Positions 40,866-49,186 of a stretch of 64,000 bases of DNA are shown in pieces; the first letter of the stretch is position 1; each line of letters opens with the position of its first letter. The notes under the pieces were generated by a model that ran no database searches, was not told the origin of the DNA, and saw only the letters and a list, made by a program, of their open reading frames with translations. A program made the translations under genes and the position numbers. Where the stretch lies: positions 1 through 64,000 of the forward strand of contig JBAVAQ010000092.1 of NCBI GenBank assembly GCA_049585795.1. Reading direction: 5' to 3'. The stretch comes from JABDBE01 sp049585795 (GTDB taxonomy: Bacteria; Acidobacteriota; Terriglobia; Terriglobales; Acidobacteriaceae).

Positions 40866-42530
40866 ATGCCAACTGGAAAGCTGCACATCGTACCCCTCGG
40901 CGGTCTGGGCGAGTTCGGAATGAACTGCATGGCCATGCGCTGGGGCGATGACATCATTGTTATTGACGCGGGACTGATGTTCCCCGAGGCCGAGTTATTA
41001 GGCGTCGACATCGTGGTTCCGGACATCTCCTATCTCATTGAAAACCGCCAGCGCGTGCGCGGCATCATTCTCACCCATGGTCACGAAGACCACATCGGCG
41101 CGTTGCCGTGGATTCTTTCCGAACTGAACGTGCCGGTTTGGGGCACTGAATTCACGCTCGCCTACGTGGAAGACAAACTGGAAGAGCATGGACTGCTGGA
41201 GGACGCCGATCTTCGTGAGATTCGCGCCGGGGAGCGGTTTAAGGCCGGCCCATTCACAATTCATCCGATCCACGTGACGCACAGTCTGGTAGATTGCGTC
41301 TCGTTGGCGATTCATACGCCTTTAGGCGTGCTGATTCATACCGGTGACTTCAAGGTTGATCCTACTCCCAGCGACAACAAGATGTTTGACCTGCACGCGT
41401 TCGCCGAATACGGCAAAGAAGGCGTGTTGGCGCTGTTTCAGGATTCGACCAACGTCGAGCGCAGGGGATACACGCCCAGTGAGCGCGCGGTCCGCCGCAA
41501 ATTTGATGAAGTATTTGCGCGTACCGAGCGGCGGCTGTTCATCTCCTGTTTTTCTTCTTCGATCCATCGTATCAAGCTGGCTGTGGAACTGGCGTGGGAG
41601 CATGGGCGGAAAGTCGCGTTCATCGGACGGTCGATGACAAGTTCCTCTGAGATTGCGGAAGACCTCGGCTACATCGAGATTCCCGAGGGGCTGCTGATTC
41701 ATCCGGGAGAGATGAAAAATTACCCGCCCGAGAAAGTGTGCGTAATGATCAGCGGCACGCAGGGCGAGCCCATGTCGGCGCTTTCGCGGGCCGCGGTGGA
41801 CAATCACAAGCACGCCAAAATTGAAAAAGGCGACACGGTTGTGCTGTCGTCGCGAATCATTCCCGGCAATGAGAAGGCGATCTACCGCATGATCGATCAT
41901 CTTTTTCGCCGCCAGGCACACGTCATTTACGAAGACGGGTCCTCGCCGCCCATCCATGTGAGCGGGCATGGAAGCCAGGAAGAACTGAAGCTCATCATCA
42001 ATCTGGTGAAGCCGAAGTATTTTATTCCGATTCACGGCGAGTACCGGCAACTGAAGCTGCACGCGGAGATGGCAGCCGCGATGCACAGTTCTGTCGGAAA
42101 CGTGATGCTGATCGAGAGCGGCGATATTCTGGAATTCGACGAACTCGGCGCGCGCAAGGCTGGCCGCGTAAACATTGGCCGCGTCTGCATCGATTCCGGT
42201 TCGCGAACCGATGTGGTCGAGGATTTGATCATCAAAGATCGCCGGCACCTCAGCGAAGACGGCATCGTGCTGCCCATCATCGCGATCAACAAACTTTCGG
42301 GCCGCGTGGAGAGTCCGCCGGAAATCGTGACCCGCGGGTTCGCCCCGGGCGAAGACGGCTTCGTGAGCGGCGCGCGGCAGCTCGTGATCCAGACCCTGGA
42401 GTCTTCAAGCGACGAAGAAAAGGCCGACTACGGGGTGATCAAAGAGAAAATCCGCGCTGATCTGAAGCGCTACATCTCGAAGCAAACGCAAAAACGGCCG
42501 TTGATCATGCCGGTGATATTGGAGATTTGA
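40866..42530 (+). CDS. rnj: ribonuclease J
   Basis: A 554-residue metallo-beta-lactamase/beta-CASP RNase J, which has 5'-3' exo- and endonuclease activity on mRNA. ILTHGHEDHIGALPW is the metal motif HxHxDH. HTGDFKVDPTP, QDSTNVERRGYTPSE and HVSGHGSQEELKL cover the beta-CASP region and late metal His. The C-terminal domain (RKAGRVNIGRVCID, GAR... ) is of normal length. Single gene with 4 bases to a convergent vapC. Confidence 0.93.
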   Translation: MPTGKLHIVPLGGLGEFGMNCMAMRWGDDIIVIDAGLMFPEAELLGVDIVVPDISYLIENRQRVRGIILTHGHEDHIGALPWILSELNVPVWGTEFTLAYVEDKLEEHGLLEDADLREIRAGERFKAGPFTIHPIHVTHSLVDCVSLAIHTPLGVLIHTGDFKVDPTPSDNKMFDLHAFAEYGKEGVLALFQDSTNVERRGYTPSERAVRRKFDEVFARTERRLFISCFSSSIHRIKLAVELAWEHGRKVAFIGRSMTSSSEIAEDLGYIEIPEGLLIHPGEMKNYPPEKVCVMISGTQGEPMSALSRAAVDNHKHAKIEKGDTVVLSSRIIPGNEKAIYRMIDHLFRRQAHVIYEDGSSPPIHVSGHGSQEELKLIINLVKPKYFIPIHGEYRQLKLHAEMAAAMHSSVGNVMLIESGDILEFDELGARKAGRVNIGRVCIDSGSRTDVVEDLIIKDRRHLSEDGIVLPIIAINKLSGRVESPPEIVTRGFAPGEDGFVSGARQLVIQTLESSSDEEKADYGVIKEKIRADLKRYISKQTQKRPLIMPVILEI

Positions 42531-42534
42531 GTTC

Positions 42535-42963
42535 CTACGCGAGCGGGTTTGCCCAGCGCAAGCCGGGAAAGCGCGCGAAATCGCGGTCGGTGGTGTGCAG
42601 CACACCGCCGTATTCCATCGTCAACGCGGCTAGTTGTGCGTCGGTAATCAGCGCGCCTGAAGCTTGCCCCTCGACAATCATCCGCCGCAATAGAATCCAG
42701 TGTTCATCGCTGGGCGAAAGAACTCTTATGTTGGGCTGCTCCAACCACTCATCCACCAACTGCGCCGCTTGCTCCAGGCTCAACCGGGGTCCCGGCAACC
42801 GAGTATTGGTCATGACTCGCAGGAATGCAGACACGGTTTGCCACGAGAGCCCGACGGATTCGAGACCTGAGAAGGTTTTTTCCACCCAGGCCCGCGCCTT
42901 TGCATGTTGAGAGGAGCCACTATCGTACGCATAGATAAGAATATTTGCGTCGAGTACGATCAC
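42535..42963 (-). CDS. vapC: VapC-type PIN-domain ribonuclease toxin
   Basis: A 142-residue PIN protein. Asp of MIVLDANILIYAYD (about 5), Glu/Asp of LSLEQAAQLVDE, and Asp of LITDAQLAALTMEYGG and HTTDRDFARFPGL make the metal site. The TTDRDF box is typical of VapC. It overlaps its antitoxin by 4 bases (ATGA type) on the same strand. Confidence 0.92.
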   Translation of the reverse strand: MIVLDANILIYAYDSGSSQHAKARAWVEKTFSGLESVGLSWQTVSAFLRVMTNTRLPGPRLSLEQAAQLVDEWLEQPNIRVLSPSDEHWILLRRMIVEGQASGALITDAQLAALTMEYGGVLHTTDRDFARFPGLRWANPLA

Positions 42964-43202
42964 CGATACTCCGGACCCTCCAGGAATTCGAGCAACTCCT
43001 CGACATTGTCATAGCCCAATCCTGGAGGAAGTCCCAGATTAATGGGTTTTACCACGAAAGGCTTTCTGGACGGTTGTTTTGAAGCCATTAATCCCAAGCG
43101 CAAAAAGTGATTGACCACCTGCTTGAACGAGGCGCCAGACCGCCGACTCTCGTTGTTCAAGAGGCGGGCAACGTCGTCATCCAGGGAAAGAGTGGTTCTC
43201 AC
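42960..43202 (-). CDS. vapB: VapB-type ribbon-helix-helix antitoxin
   Basis: An 80-residue protein. The N-terminal ribbon-helix-helix (MRTTLSLDDDVARLLNNES and FKQVVNHFLRLGL) binds DNA; the C-terminal tail (PFVVKPINLGLPPGLGYDN) should wrap the toxin. GTG start at 43202; no ATG fits. It autoregulates the pair in known systems. Confidence 0.87.
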   Translation of the reverse strand: MRTTLSLDDDVARLLNNESRRSGASFKQVVNHFLRLGLMASKQPSRKPFVVKPINLGLPPGLGYDNVEELLEFLEGPEYR

Positions 43203-43234
43203 ATCATGATGCTACAGTGATAGGCACCATGATG
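43202..43234. promoter_or_regulatory. possible VapB operator repeats
   Basis: The palindrome CATCATGATG at 43202-43211 overlaps the vapB start, and a second CATGATG lies at 43228-43234, about two helical turns away. Ribbon-helix-helix antitoxins typically bind such short repeats. Weak evidence. Confidence 0.4.
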
Positions 43235-43317
43235 TCAAACACTTTCCCGGCTAATCGAGGTACGCGCGGCATTAGCGTGTAAAATCACCAGAATCGGCTC
43301 ACGGGGTATAGTAAACG

Positions 43318-44292
43318 ATGGTAACTCTGAAGGACATCCGCGAGGCCCAGGCTCGCTTAAACGGTGTGACCGTCCGCACCGGGCTGATCCAGGCCGCTTT
43401 GGGTGAAGATGACGCCGAGCCCGGCGGCCGCAAACTCTACCTCAAGCCGGAAAACCTGCAGCCGATCGGAGCCTTCAAACTGCGTGGGGCATACAACAAA
43501 ATCGCCTCTCTTTCTCCGGAAGAACGAAGCCGTGGAGTGATTACTTATTCCAGCGGAAATCACGGCCAAGGCGTTGCGTATGCAGCGCGGGCGCTGGGGG
43601 CGAAGGCAGTTATTGTGATGCCGAGCAATGCGCCCGCCATCAAACGCGAGGCGACGGCGTCCCTAGGGGCAGAGATCGTGTTGGTGGGCCCCGGCAGTCT
43701 CGAACGCCAGACCAAAGCAGAGGAACTGTCCGCAAAGCATGGTTATGTAATTGTGCCCCCATTCAACGATGAAAAGATCGTCGCTGGGCAGGGCACCATG
43801 GGACTCGAGATTCTGGAGGATCTGCCTGACGTCGAAACAGTATTGGTGCCGGTTGGCGGGGGAGGAATGCTCAGCGGCGTGGCAACCGCTATCAAGCTCA
43901 GCAAGCAAAGCACAAAAGTCATCGGCGTCGAACCGGAACTGGCGGCGGACGCGCAAGCCAGTTTGCGGTCCGGAAAGATTGTCCAATCCACCGCCGAGCA
44001 AGTCTCGCAGACAATAGCTGATGGATTGCGGACGCAAAGTATAGGCCCGATCAACTTCGAGCATATCCGGCTATATGTCGACGACATTTTAACGGTCAGC
44101 GAATCTGAAATACGAGAGGCCATGCTGTGGCTGGCGACGAATCCCAAGACCGTCGCCGAACCCAGCGGAGCGGTTGCGGTCGCGGGGTTCTTGTTTCACG
44201 AGGGCCAGTTGCCAAAAACGACGATGAATGTGGCCATCATCAGCGGTGGAAATGTAGACCCACGCATGTTGCAAGAGATGAGAAAGATGTGA
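43318..44292 (+). CDS. threonine/serine dehydratase-type PLP enzyme
   Basis: A 324-residue fold-type II PLP enzyme. YLKPENLQPIGAFKLRGAYNKI holds the PLP Lys (about 55), TYSSGNHGQGVAYAAR and VIVMPSNAPAIKREAT follow, and PVGGGGMLSG binds the cofactor phosphate. There is no C-terminal regulatory ACT domain, so this is a catabolic-type threonine dehydratase or serine racemase rather than the feedback-controlled biosynthetic IlvA. Reaction: L-threonine to 2-oxobutyrate and ammonia, or serine racemisation. Starts at ATG. Confidence 0.9.
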   Translation: MVTLKDIREAQARLNGVTVRTGLIQAALGEDDAEPGGRKLYLKPENLQPIGAFKLRGAYNKIASLSPEERSRGVITYSSGNHGQGVAYAARALGAKAVIVMPSNAPAIKREATASLGAEIVLVGPGSLERQTKAEELSAKHGYVIVPPFNDEKIVAGQGTMGLEILEDLPDVETVLVPVGGGGMLSGVATAIKLSKQSTKVIGVEPELAADAQASLRSGKIVQSTAEQVSQTIADGLRTQSIGPINFEHIRLYVDDILTVSESEIREAMLWLATNPKTVAEPSGAVAVAGFLFHEGQLPKTTMNVAIISGGNVDPRMLQEMRKM

Positions 44293-44312
44293 GAGGTTGC
44301 AAGCAACGTCTC
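44291..44312. repeat. REP-like hairpin after the dehydratase gene
   Basis: GAGAGGTTGC and GCAACGTCTC form a 10-base stem with one mismatch around loop AA. It overlaps the stop region of the gene. A second hairpin follows at 44339. Confidence 0.5.
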
Positions 44313-44338
44313 TACGATGATTCGCCGTCATACTGTAG

Positions 44339-44360
44339 AAACGTAGCTTGCTACGTTTTT
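44339..44360 (+). terminator. rho-independent terminator
   Basis: AAACGTAGC and GCTACGTTT form a 9-bp stem with loop TT, followed by further T. It is 47 bases past the dehydratase stop. The core (GTAGC..GCTAC) may also belong to a dispersed repeat. Confidence 0.65.
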
Positions 44361-44391
44361 GGAACAATCGTCCTCGTCTGAATTCTAGATT

Positions 44392-45312
44392 ATGCGACTG
44401 CGATTAATGTTTTTGAGTGTCGCGTTGCTCTGCATCGCAGCCGGTGCGGAAACGCTGCGGGGCACGCCGATACAGGTCGCTTCCATTTATTTATCGCCGG
44501 ATTCCAGCTCGAGCAAGCTTGCTGACATCGATCGCGGTCGCGAGGTTGTGATTCTAGAAACCAGTGGAGATTGGTTACACGTGGAAGCGGCCGTTACCGA
44601 AGAACAAATCATCACAGGCTGGATGATGAAGAAGTTCATTGTGCAAGGTTCGACTCCGAACGGGGACGCGATTGTGTTTGGCGAGGCGGTGGAGTCGGAA
44701 GATCAAGCCAGCCAAAGCCACGGCCGCCGCGGCGCTGCGCAGGATGCCATGCGTTTGTACTATCGAACCGCCGAGTATTTTCCCAACTCGCCGCTGGCGG
44801 GTGAAGCCATGTACCGGTCAGCAGATATTCGCTGGCAGATCAATAAGGCCGATGTAATGTCTCTTCCCTCAGCTAAAGAGAAAGAGGCCTACATGCGCCA
44901 GAGCATCGACGATCAGTACATGAAGGAAGTGATGAAGAAATTCCCTGGAACGAAATGGGCCGATCTGGCCGCCTTTCACCTGATTGAAAATAAGGTGTGC
45001 GGAGACTGGCAAGGCTCAACCAAGTGTCCCGAGAAGGAAGCCGAGCTCTACGAGAAGTACGCTAGTGATCATCCGCAGTCGCCTGCGGCAGCGGAAGCCT
45101 TGTATGATGCCGCGTGGCGCATGTCGGCCTTGATTGAGATGTACAAGAGCGAAAGCGACACGAAGAAATCTGATGAATCCAGAGGCAAGGCCATCGCCCT
45201 GGCACAGAAAGCCGTGACGCAGGGTCCGCAAAGCGACTGGGGCGCCCGAGCTCAACTGCTTTTGTTCATGATCGAACAGAACATTCCAACCTACGGGAAC
45301 GGGGTAGAATAA
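44392..45312 (+). CDS. exported SH3-like/TPR-like protein
   Basis: A 306-residue protein with a signal peptide (LRLMFLSVALLCIAAGAE). Residues about 25-90 look like a bacterial SH3 domain (TPIQVASIYLSPDSSSSKL, LETSGDWLHVEAA, TGWMMKKFI), with cell-wall or ligand-binding potential. The rest has TPR-like helices: DAMRLYYRTAEYFPNSPLAG, YEKYASDHPQSPAAAEAL and SRGKAIALAQKAVTQG. Single Cys pair VCGDWQGSTKC may form a disulfide. Followed 1 base later by uppP, so likely one operon. Confidence 0.78.
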   Translation: MRLRLMFLSVALLCIAAGAETLRGTPIQVASIYLSPDSSSSKLADIDRGREVVILETSGDWLHVEAAVTEEQIITGWMMKKFIVQGSTPNGDAIVFGEAVESEDQASQSHGRRGAAQDAMRLYYRTAEYFPNSPLAGEAMYRSADIRWQINKADVMSLPSAKEKEAYMRQSIDDQYMKEVMKKFPGTKWADLAAFHLIENKVCGDWQGSTKCPEKEAELYEKYASDHPQSPAAAEALYDAAWRMSALIEMYKSESDTKKSDESRGKAIALAQKAVTQGPQSDWGARAQLLLFMIEQNIPTYGNGVE

Positions 45313-45313
45313 T

Positions 45314-46186
45314 TTGCCAATTTATCAAGCTGTGGTTCTAGCCATCATTCAGGGGCTGGCGGAATTCATTCCCGTTTCCAGCTCAGGACATTTGATAATC
45401 GTGCGCCGATTGCTGGGCTGGAACGAGCTATCCCCTGCGCATGAACTCACCTTCGACGTGGCCTTGCATTTTGGCACTCTGCTCTCGGTGCTCTTCTACT
45501 TCCGGCGAACCTGGATTCAGATTATCCGCGCGGCCCTGGGCGGCAAGGTCGTACGATTTTCCGAGGCAGGCGGCTCCGACCAGAACCTTACGGCCGACGA
45601 GCAGCGAGAGGAGCGTTTACTTCTTTGGTTCTTCGCAATCGCGACGATTCCCGGCGCCATCGCCGGCAAATTGTTGGAACACTCGGCTGAGGACTACTTT
45701 CGCGAACATATTTATCTGATCGCAACCGCCCTGATTGTGGTGGGGCTGTTGATGTGGTGGGGTGAAAAAGTCAGTCGACTTACCAAGCCGCTTACCCGGA
45801 TCACTTTTGCGGATGCCTTCATCGTTGGCAGCGCACAAGCCACTGCTTTGATTCCCGGCGTGTCGCGCTCGGGCTCGACCATCACCGCAGGTTTGTTCCG
45901 CGATATGACCCGAGAGGCCGCGGTGCGCTTCAGTTTTCTGCTCTCGACTCCAATCATCGCGGGGGCTGCCCTGCTTAAGGCTCATGAACTGAGAAAAGAG
46001 GGTTTGCCCGCTGGAATGCACATGCCGTTTCTGGTGGGAGTGCTGGTTTCGGCGATCGTCGGATATATCACGATTGCTTGGCTGATTCGCTATCTGCAGT
46101 CCAACAGCCTCAAAGTATTTATTGTTTATCGCATTGTCCTGGGTTTCATCGTGATCGGCCTGGCGTTGATGTGGCACCTTCAGTAA
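45314..46186 (+). CDS. uppP: undecaprenyl-diphosphatase UppP (BacA)
   Basis: A 290-residue integral membrane protein. IIQGLAEFIPVSSSGHLI and IPGVSRSGSTITAGLFRDM are the two hallmark motifs with the catalytic Glu, Ser and Arg. It recycles the lipid carrier for peptidoglycan and is linked to bacitracin resistance. About seven hydrophobic segments follow. TTG start one base past the upstream stop indicates coupling. Confidence 0.93.
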   Translation: MPIYQAVVLAIIQGLAEFIPVSSSGHLIIVRRLLGWNELSPAHELTFDVALHFGTLLSVLFYFRRTWIQIIRAALGGKVVRFSEAGGSDQNLTADEQREERLLLWFFAIATIPGAIAGKLLEHSAEDYFREHIYLIATALIVVGLLMWWGEKVSRLTKPLTRITFADAFIVGSAQATALIPGVSRSGSTITAGLFRDMTREAAVRFSFLLSTPIIAGAALLKAHELRKEGLPAGMHMPFLVGVLVSAIVGYITIAWLIRYLQSNSLKVFIVYRIVLGFIVIGLALMWHLQ

Positions 46187-46379
46187 GTGAAAGCCCTGCC
46201 TTGCCACTGGTGCTGGCGTTTGCGCTCCGGTCAGGGCCACAGGTGGTGTTTGTCATTCTGGATACCACCGCGGAATCCTGAGTTGTAGGGTTCACGCATT
46301 CTTGTCATAATCGAAAGGCTCTGGCAGAGATCTGGCACTACAGTCAGGAGTCTTTTTCCTGTTCAGTACCAATTCGCCT

Positions 46380-48758
46380 ATGAGGTATATCTCACAGATC
46401 TTTGCCCCGACCAATAACCGCCGGCTCAATGAGCTCGTCGGGTTCTTATTGTGTGTCTCCGCGCTCCTTCTCTTCCTCGCGCTGGCTTCCTATTCGCCGC
46501 TGGACCCATCGTTGAACAGCGCCTCCGTGTTGACCGGATCGCGAGCCACCCGTAATTGGATCGGAGTCGTGGGCGCGCTTATCTCCGATCTTGTTTTGCA
46601 GGGTTTCGGGATTGGAGCATTCCTGCTTCCGGTGTTTTCTGCAACGCTGGGAGTCCGCTGGTTTCGTTCACGCAAAGTTGGTTCCCCGATCGCCAAGATA
46701 CTTGGTGGAGTCTGGCTGCTGATCTTTGTCCCCGCTCTGCTGGCGCTTTTGCCTGGCCACTTGCGCTGGATGAATGCGATCCCGATCGAAGGTCTATTTG
46801 GCAGGATGGTCGGGGATTTTCTCATCCACTACTTCAATCTGGCGGGCGCTTATATTGTTTGTGCGAGCGTTCTGGCGGTTGCGCTGTATCTCTCGACTGC
46901 GTTCTCTTTCTCTGCGCTGCAGGTGTGGGCGCCCACGCGGTTTGCTTTCGCGATTGCCCTGTGGGATCGGTGGAAAGATTGGCGGGATGCGCGCGCCAAG
47001 AAGCGCATGCAGAAAGAACTGGAAAAACGCCGCGCGGCTCCCAAGCCGGTCATCACCACGCAGATGGTCCCGGCCCGGCCCGTGGTTTCACCCGTTCAAT
47101 CGCAAGGACGATCTCCGGAGCCAGTTCGAACCGGCATCGACCGCACATTTTCCGAAGAAGACGGAAATGCGACGGCAGAGGAATCGCGGCGTGAGCCGCA
47201 GACGATTTCTCCGGCAGTCACCGAGCGTGCCGATAGTGCGCAGAAACCGAAGACTACATTGCCCCATATCGCTGCGGGCGGCTTCAAACTGCCGCCCAGT
47301 TCCCTGCTGCATCGGCCGGACGAGCAGCAGGCCATCGATGCTGACGAGTTGAAGTTGTTGGCTCAAGTGCTCACGGGAAAATATGCCGAGTTCGATGTGC
47401 ATGGGCAGATCACCCAGATCAATCCCGGCCCCGTGGTCACAACTTTCGAATTCAAGCCCGAGGCAGGTATCAAGTACAGCCGCATTACCAATCTGACGGA
47501 CGATCTGTGCCTCGCCCTGAAAGCCGAGAGCATCCTGATTGAGCGCATGGCTGGCAAGTCGACCGTCGGCATTCAAGTGCCCAACCGCGAACGCGAAATT
47601 ATCTGGTTGCGGGAGAATATCGAATCCACGGAGTTCATCGGATCGAAATCGAAGCTCACACTGGCGCTGGGCAAAGACATCAATGGCCGCATTGTTACGG
47701 CCGATTTGAATGGAATGCCGCACCTGCTCATCGCCGGCTCAACCGGTGCGGGCAAGAGTGTTGCCATCAACGCCATGATCATGTCGATCCTGTATAAAGC
47801 GACGCCCGATCAAGTGCGATTGATTCTGGTTGATCCGAAGCGGCTCGAACTGGGCAACTACGAAGGCGTTCCGCATCTCTACACCCCGATTATTACTGAA
47901 CCGAAGCTGGCGGCGAACGCGCTGCGCAATGCCGTGCGCGAGATGGAGCGGCGGTTGAAACTGCTCGCGGAAAAAGGCGTGCGCAACATCGATCAGTACA
48001 ACAAGCTGTTCGACGAAAACGGCACGCCGAGCCTGTTTGGGGAGAGTGCAGAGGAACGTCCGCTGCCCTACATTGTGATCATCATCGACGAGCTGGCCGA
48101 CCTGATGATGCTCGATTCGAGCAACGTGGAAGAGTCCATCACGCGCCTCGCGCAGATGGCGCGCGCGGTAGGCATTCATCTGGTATTGGCAACGCAACGG
48201 CCCTCGGTCGATGTGATCACTGGCTTAATCAAGGCGAATTTCCCGGCCCGCATGTCGTTCCGGGTCGCTACTAAAGTGGATTCGCGTACGATTTTGGATG
48301 CCAACGGCGCCGAGGCTTTATTGGGACGCGGCGACATGCTCTATCTGCCATCCGGATCGGCCCGGGTTCATCGGCTGCACGCGCCGTTCGTTACCGAGAA
48401 AGAGATCGCTGCGGTAGTCGAATTCTGGCGAGCGCAGGGTCTGGCCCAATACGAAGAGAAGTTCCTGGAGGCTCCGAGAGAAGAACGTGAAGACGGTGGA
48501 TCTGGATCTGGTGACGACGGAGACGAAGAAGCCGTGCACGACCCGCTCTACGAAGATGCTGTCAAGCTCGTGGTCGAATTCGGGAAAGCTTCCACTTCCC
48601 TGCTGCAGCGCCGCCTACGCATTGGCTACGGACGCGCGGCGCATCTCATCGACCTGATGGAGCGAGACGGCATCGTAGGTGCAGCGGATGGTCCCAAGCC
48701 GCGCGAAGTATTGAAGCGGCCCGACTGGCTCTCTGAAGTCGAAGAGTCGCTGCGATAG
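46380..48758 (+). CDS. ftsK: DNA translocase FtsK/SpoIIIE
   Basis: A 792-residue DNA translocase. Four transmembrane segments in the first 180 residues (VGFLLCVSALLLFLALASY, GIGAFLLPVFSATLG, GVWLLIFVPALLALLPG, AYIVCASVLAVALYL), a Lys/Arg/Pro-rich linker, then the motor: Walker A IAGSTGAGKSVAINAM, Walker B YIVIIIDELADLMML, and ATQRPSVDVITGLIKANF. The C-terminal gamma winged helix (LLQRRLRIGYGRAAHLIDLM) reads KOPS. The linker is short. Role: moves chromosome termini at the division septum. Confidence 0.94.
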   Translation: MRYISQIFAPTNNRRLNELVGFLLCVSALLLFLALASYSPLDPSLNSASVLTGSRATRNWIGVVGALISDLVLQGFGIGAFLLPVFSATLGVRWFRSRKVGSPIAKILGGVWLLIFVPALLALLPGHLRWMNAIPIEGLFGRMVGDFLIHYFNLAGAYIVCASVLAVALYLSTAFSFSALQVWAPTRFAFAIALWDRWKDWRDARAKKRMQKELEKRRAAPKPVITTQMVPARPVVSPVQSQGRSPEPVRTGIDRTFSEEDGNATAEESRREPQTISPAVTERADSAQKPKTTLPHIAAGGFKLPPSSLLHRPDEQQAIDADELKLLAQVLTGKYAEFDVHGQITQINPGPVVTTFEFKPEAGIKYSRITNLTDDLCLALKAESILIERMAGKSTVGIQVPNREREIIWLRENIESTEFIGSKSKLTLALGKDINGRIVTADLNGMPHLLIAGSTGAGKSVAINAMIMSILYKATPDQVRLILVDPKRLELGNYEGVPHLYTPIITEPKLAANALRNAVREMERRLKLLAEKGVRNIDQYNKLFDENGTPSLFGESAEERPLPYIVIIIDELADLMMLDSSNVEESITRLAQMARAVGIHLVLATQRPSVDVITGLIKANFPARMSFRVATKVDSRTILDANGAEALLGRGDMLYLPSGSARVHRLHAPFVTEKEIAAVVEFWRAQGLAQYEEKFLEAPREEREDGGSGSGDDGDEEAVHDPLYEDAVKLVVEFGKASTSLLQRRLRIGYGRAAHLIDLMERDGIVGAADGPKPREVLKRPDWLSEVEESLR

Positions 48759-48766
48759 TCTCTGCG

Positions 48767-48991
48767 CTAAGGCGTCTCCGCTTTGCGCCAGGCTCTTAGG
48801 TTTGCGGCATAAAGCACGATGCAAAACAGATTTGCGGGAATAAAGCCCCACTGCGAAGTCCTCATGCCGATAAAACAGATGATTACGCTGTTTGCACCAG
48901 CCAGAATCCAGCCTTCCCAGTGTCTACGTCCGACTAGAATCGTCGAAAAAATCGTAAGCACACAAGACAGATAATCGAGCCTCAACAGCAC
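48767..48991 (-). CDS. small membrane protein, three hydrophobic segments
   Basis: A 74-residue protein with segments LSCVLTIFSTILVG, GWILAGANSVIICFIGM and GFIPANLFCIVLYAANL, and a basic end. It resembles small nicotinamide-mononucleotide-transporter (PnuC)-like fragments, but this is tentative. It abuts ftsK, convergent with a gap of 8 bases. Confidence 0.6.
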   Translation of the reverse strand: MLLRLDYLSCVLTIFSTILVGRRHWEGWILAGANSVIICFIGMRTSQWGFIPANLFCIVLYAANLRAWRKAETP

Positions 48992-49137
48992 GGGAAACCA
49001 CCTCAGCAGTTATTATGCGGCAACCGCGTCGGAATTCTCTGTGACCTAAACGCTCTCGTAACGTAACGTCGGTACGTGGCCCAAAAGACGTGGACTCCGC
49101 CATTCGATATGGTCGAAGGTCATCACCACGCTGAAGA

Positions 49138-49167
49138 AAAGGGCGATCTCGAAAGAGATCGCCCTTT
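49138..49167 (-). terminator. strong terminator of the Oar-like receptor gene
   Basis: GGGCGATCTC and GAGATCGCCC pair perfectly across GAAA (minus strand TTTC), and A/T runs on both sides make it work in both directions. It lies about 20 bases past the receptor stop. The downstream minus-strand gene starts at 48991. Confidence 0.85.
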
Positions 49168-49186
49168 TTCAGCAAAGTCGCCCCGG

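Noticed and set aside
41322..42248. 308-codon open frame antisense to RNase J
   Set aside because: RNase J is unequivocal on the plus strand. The antisense frame is an effect of codon bias.
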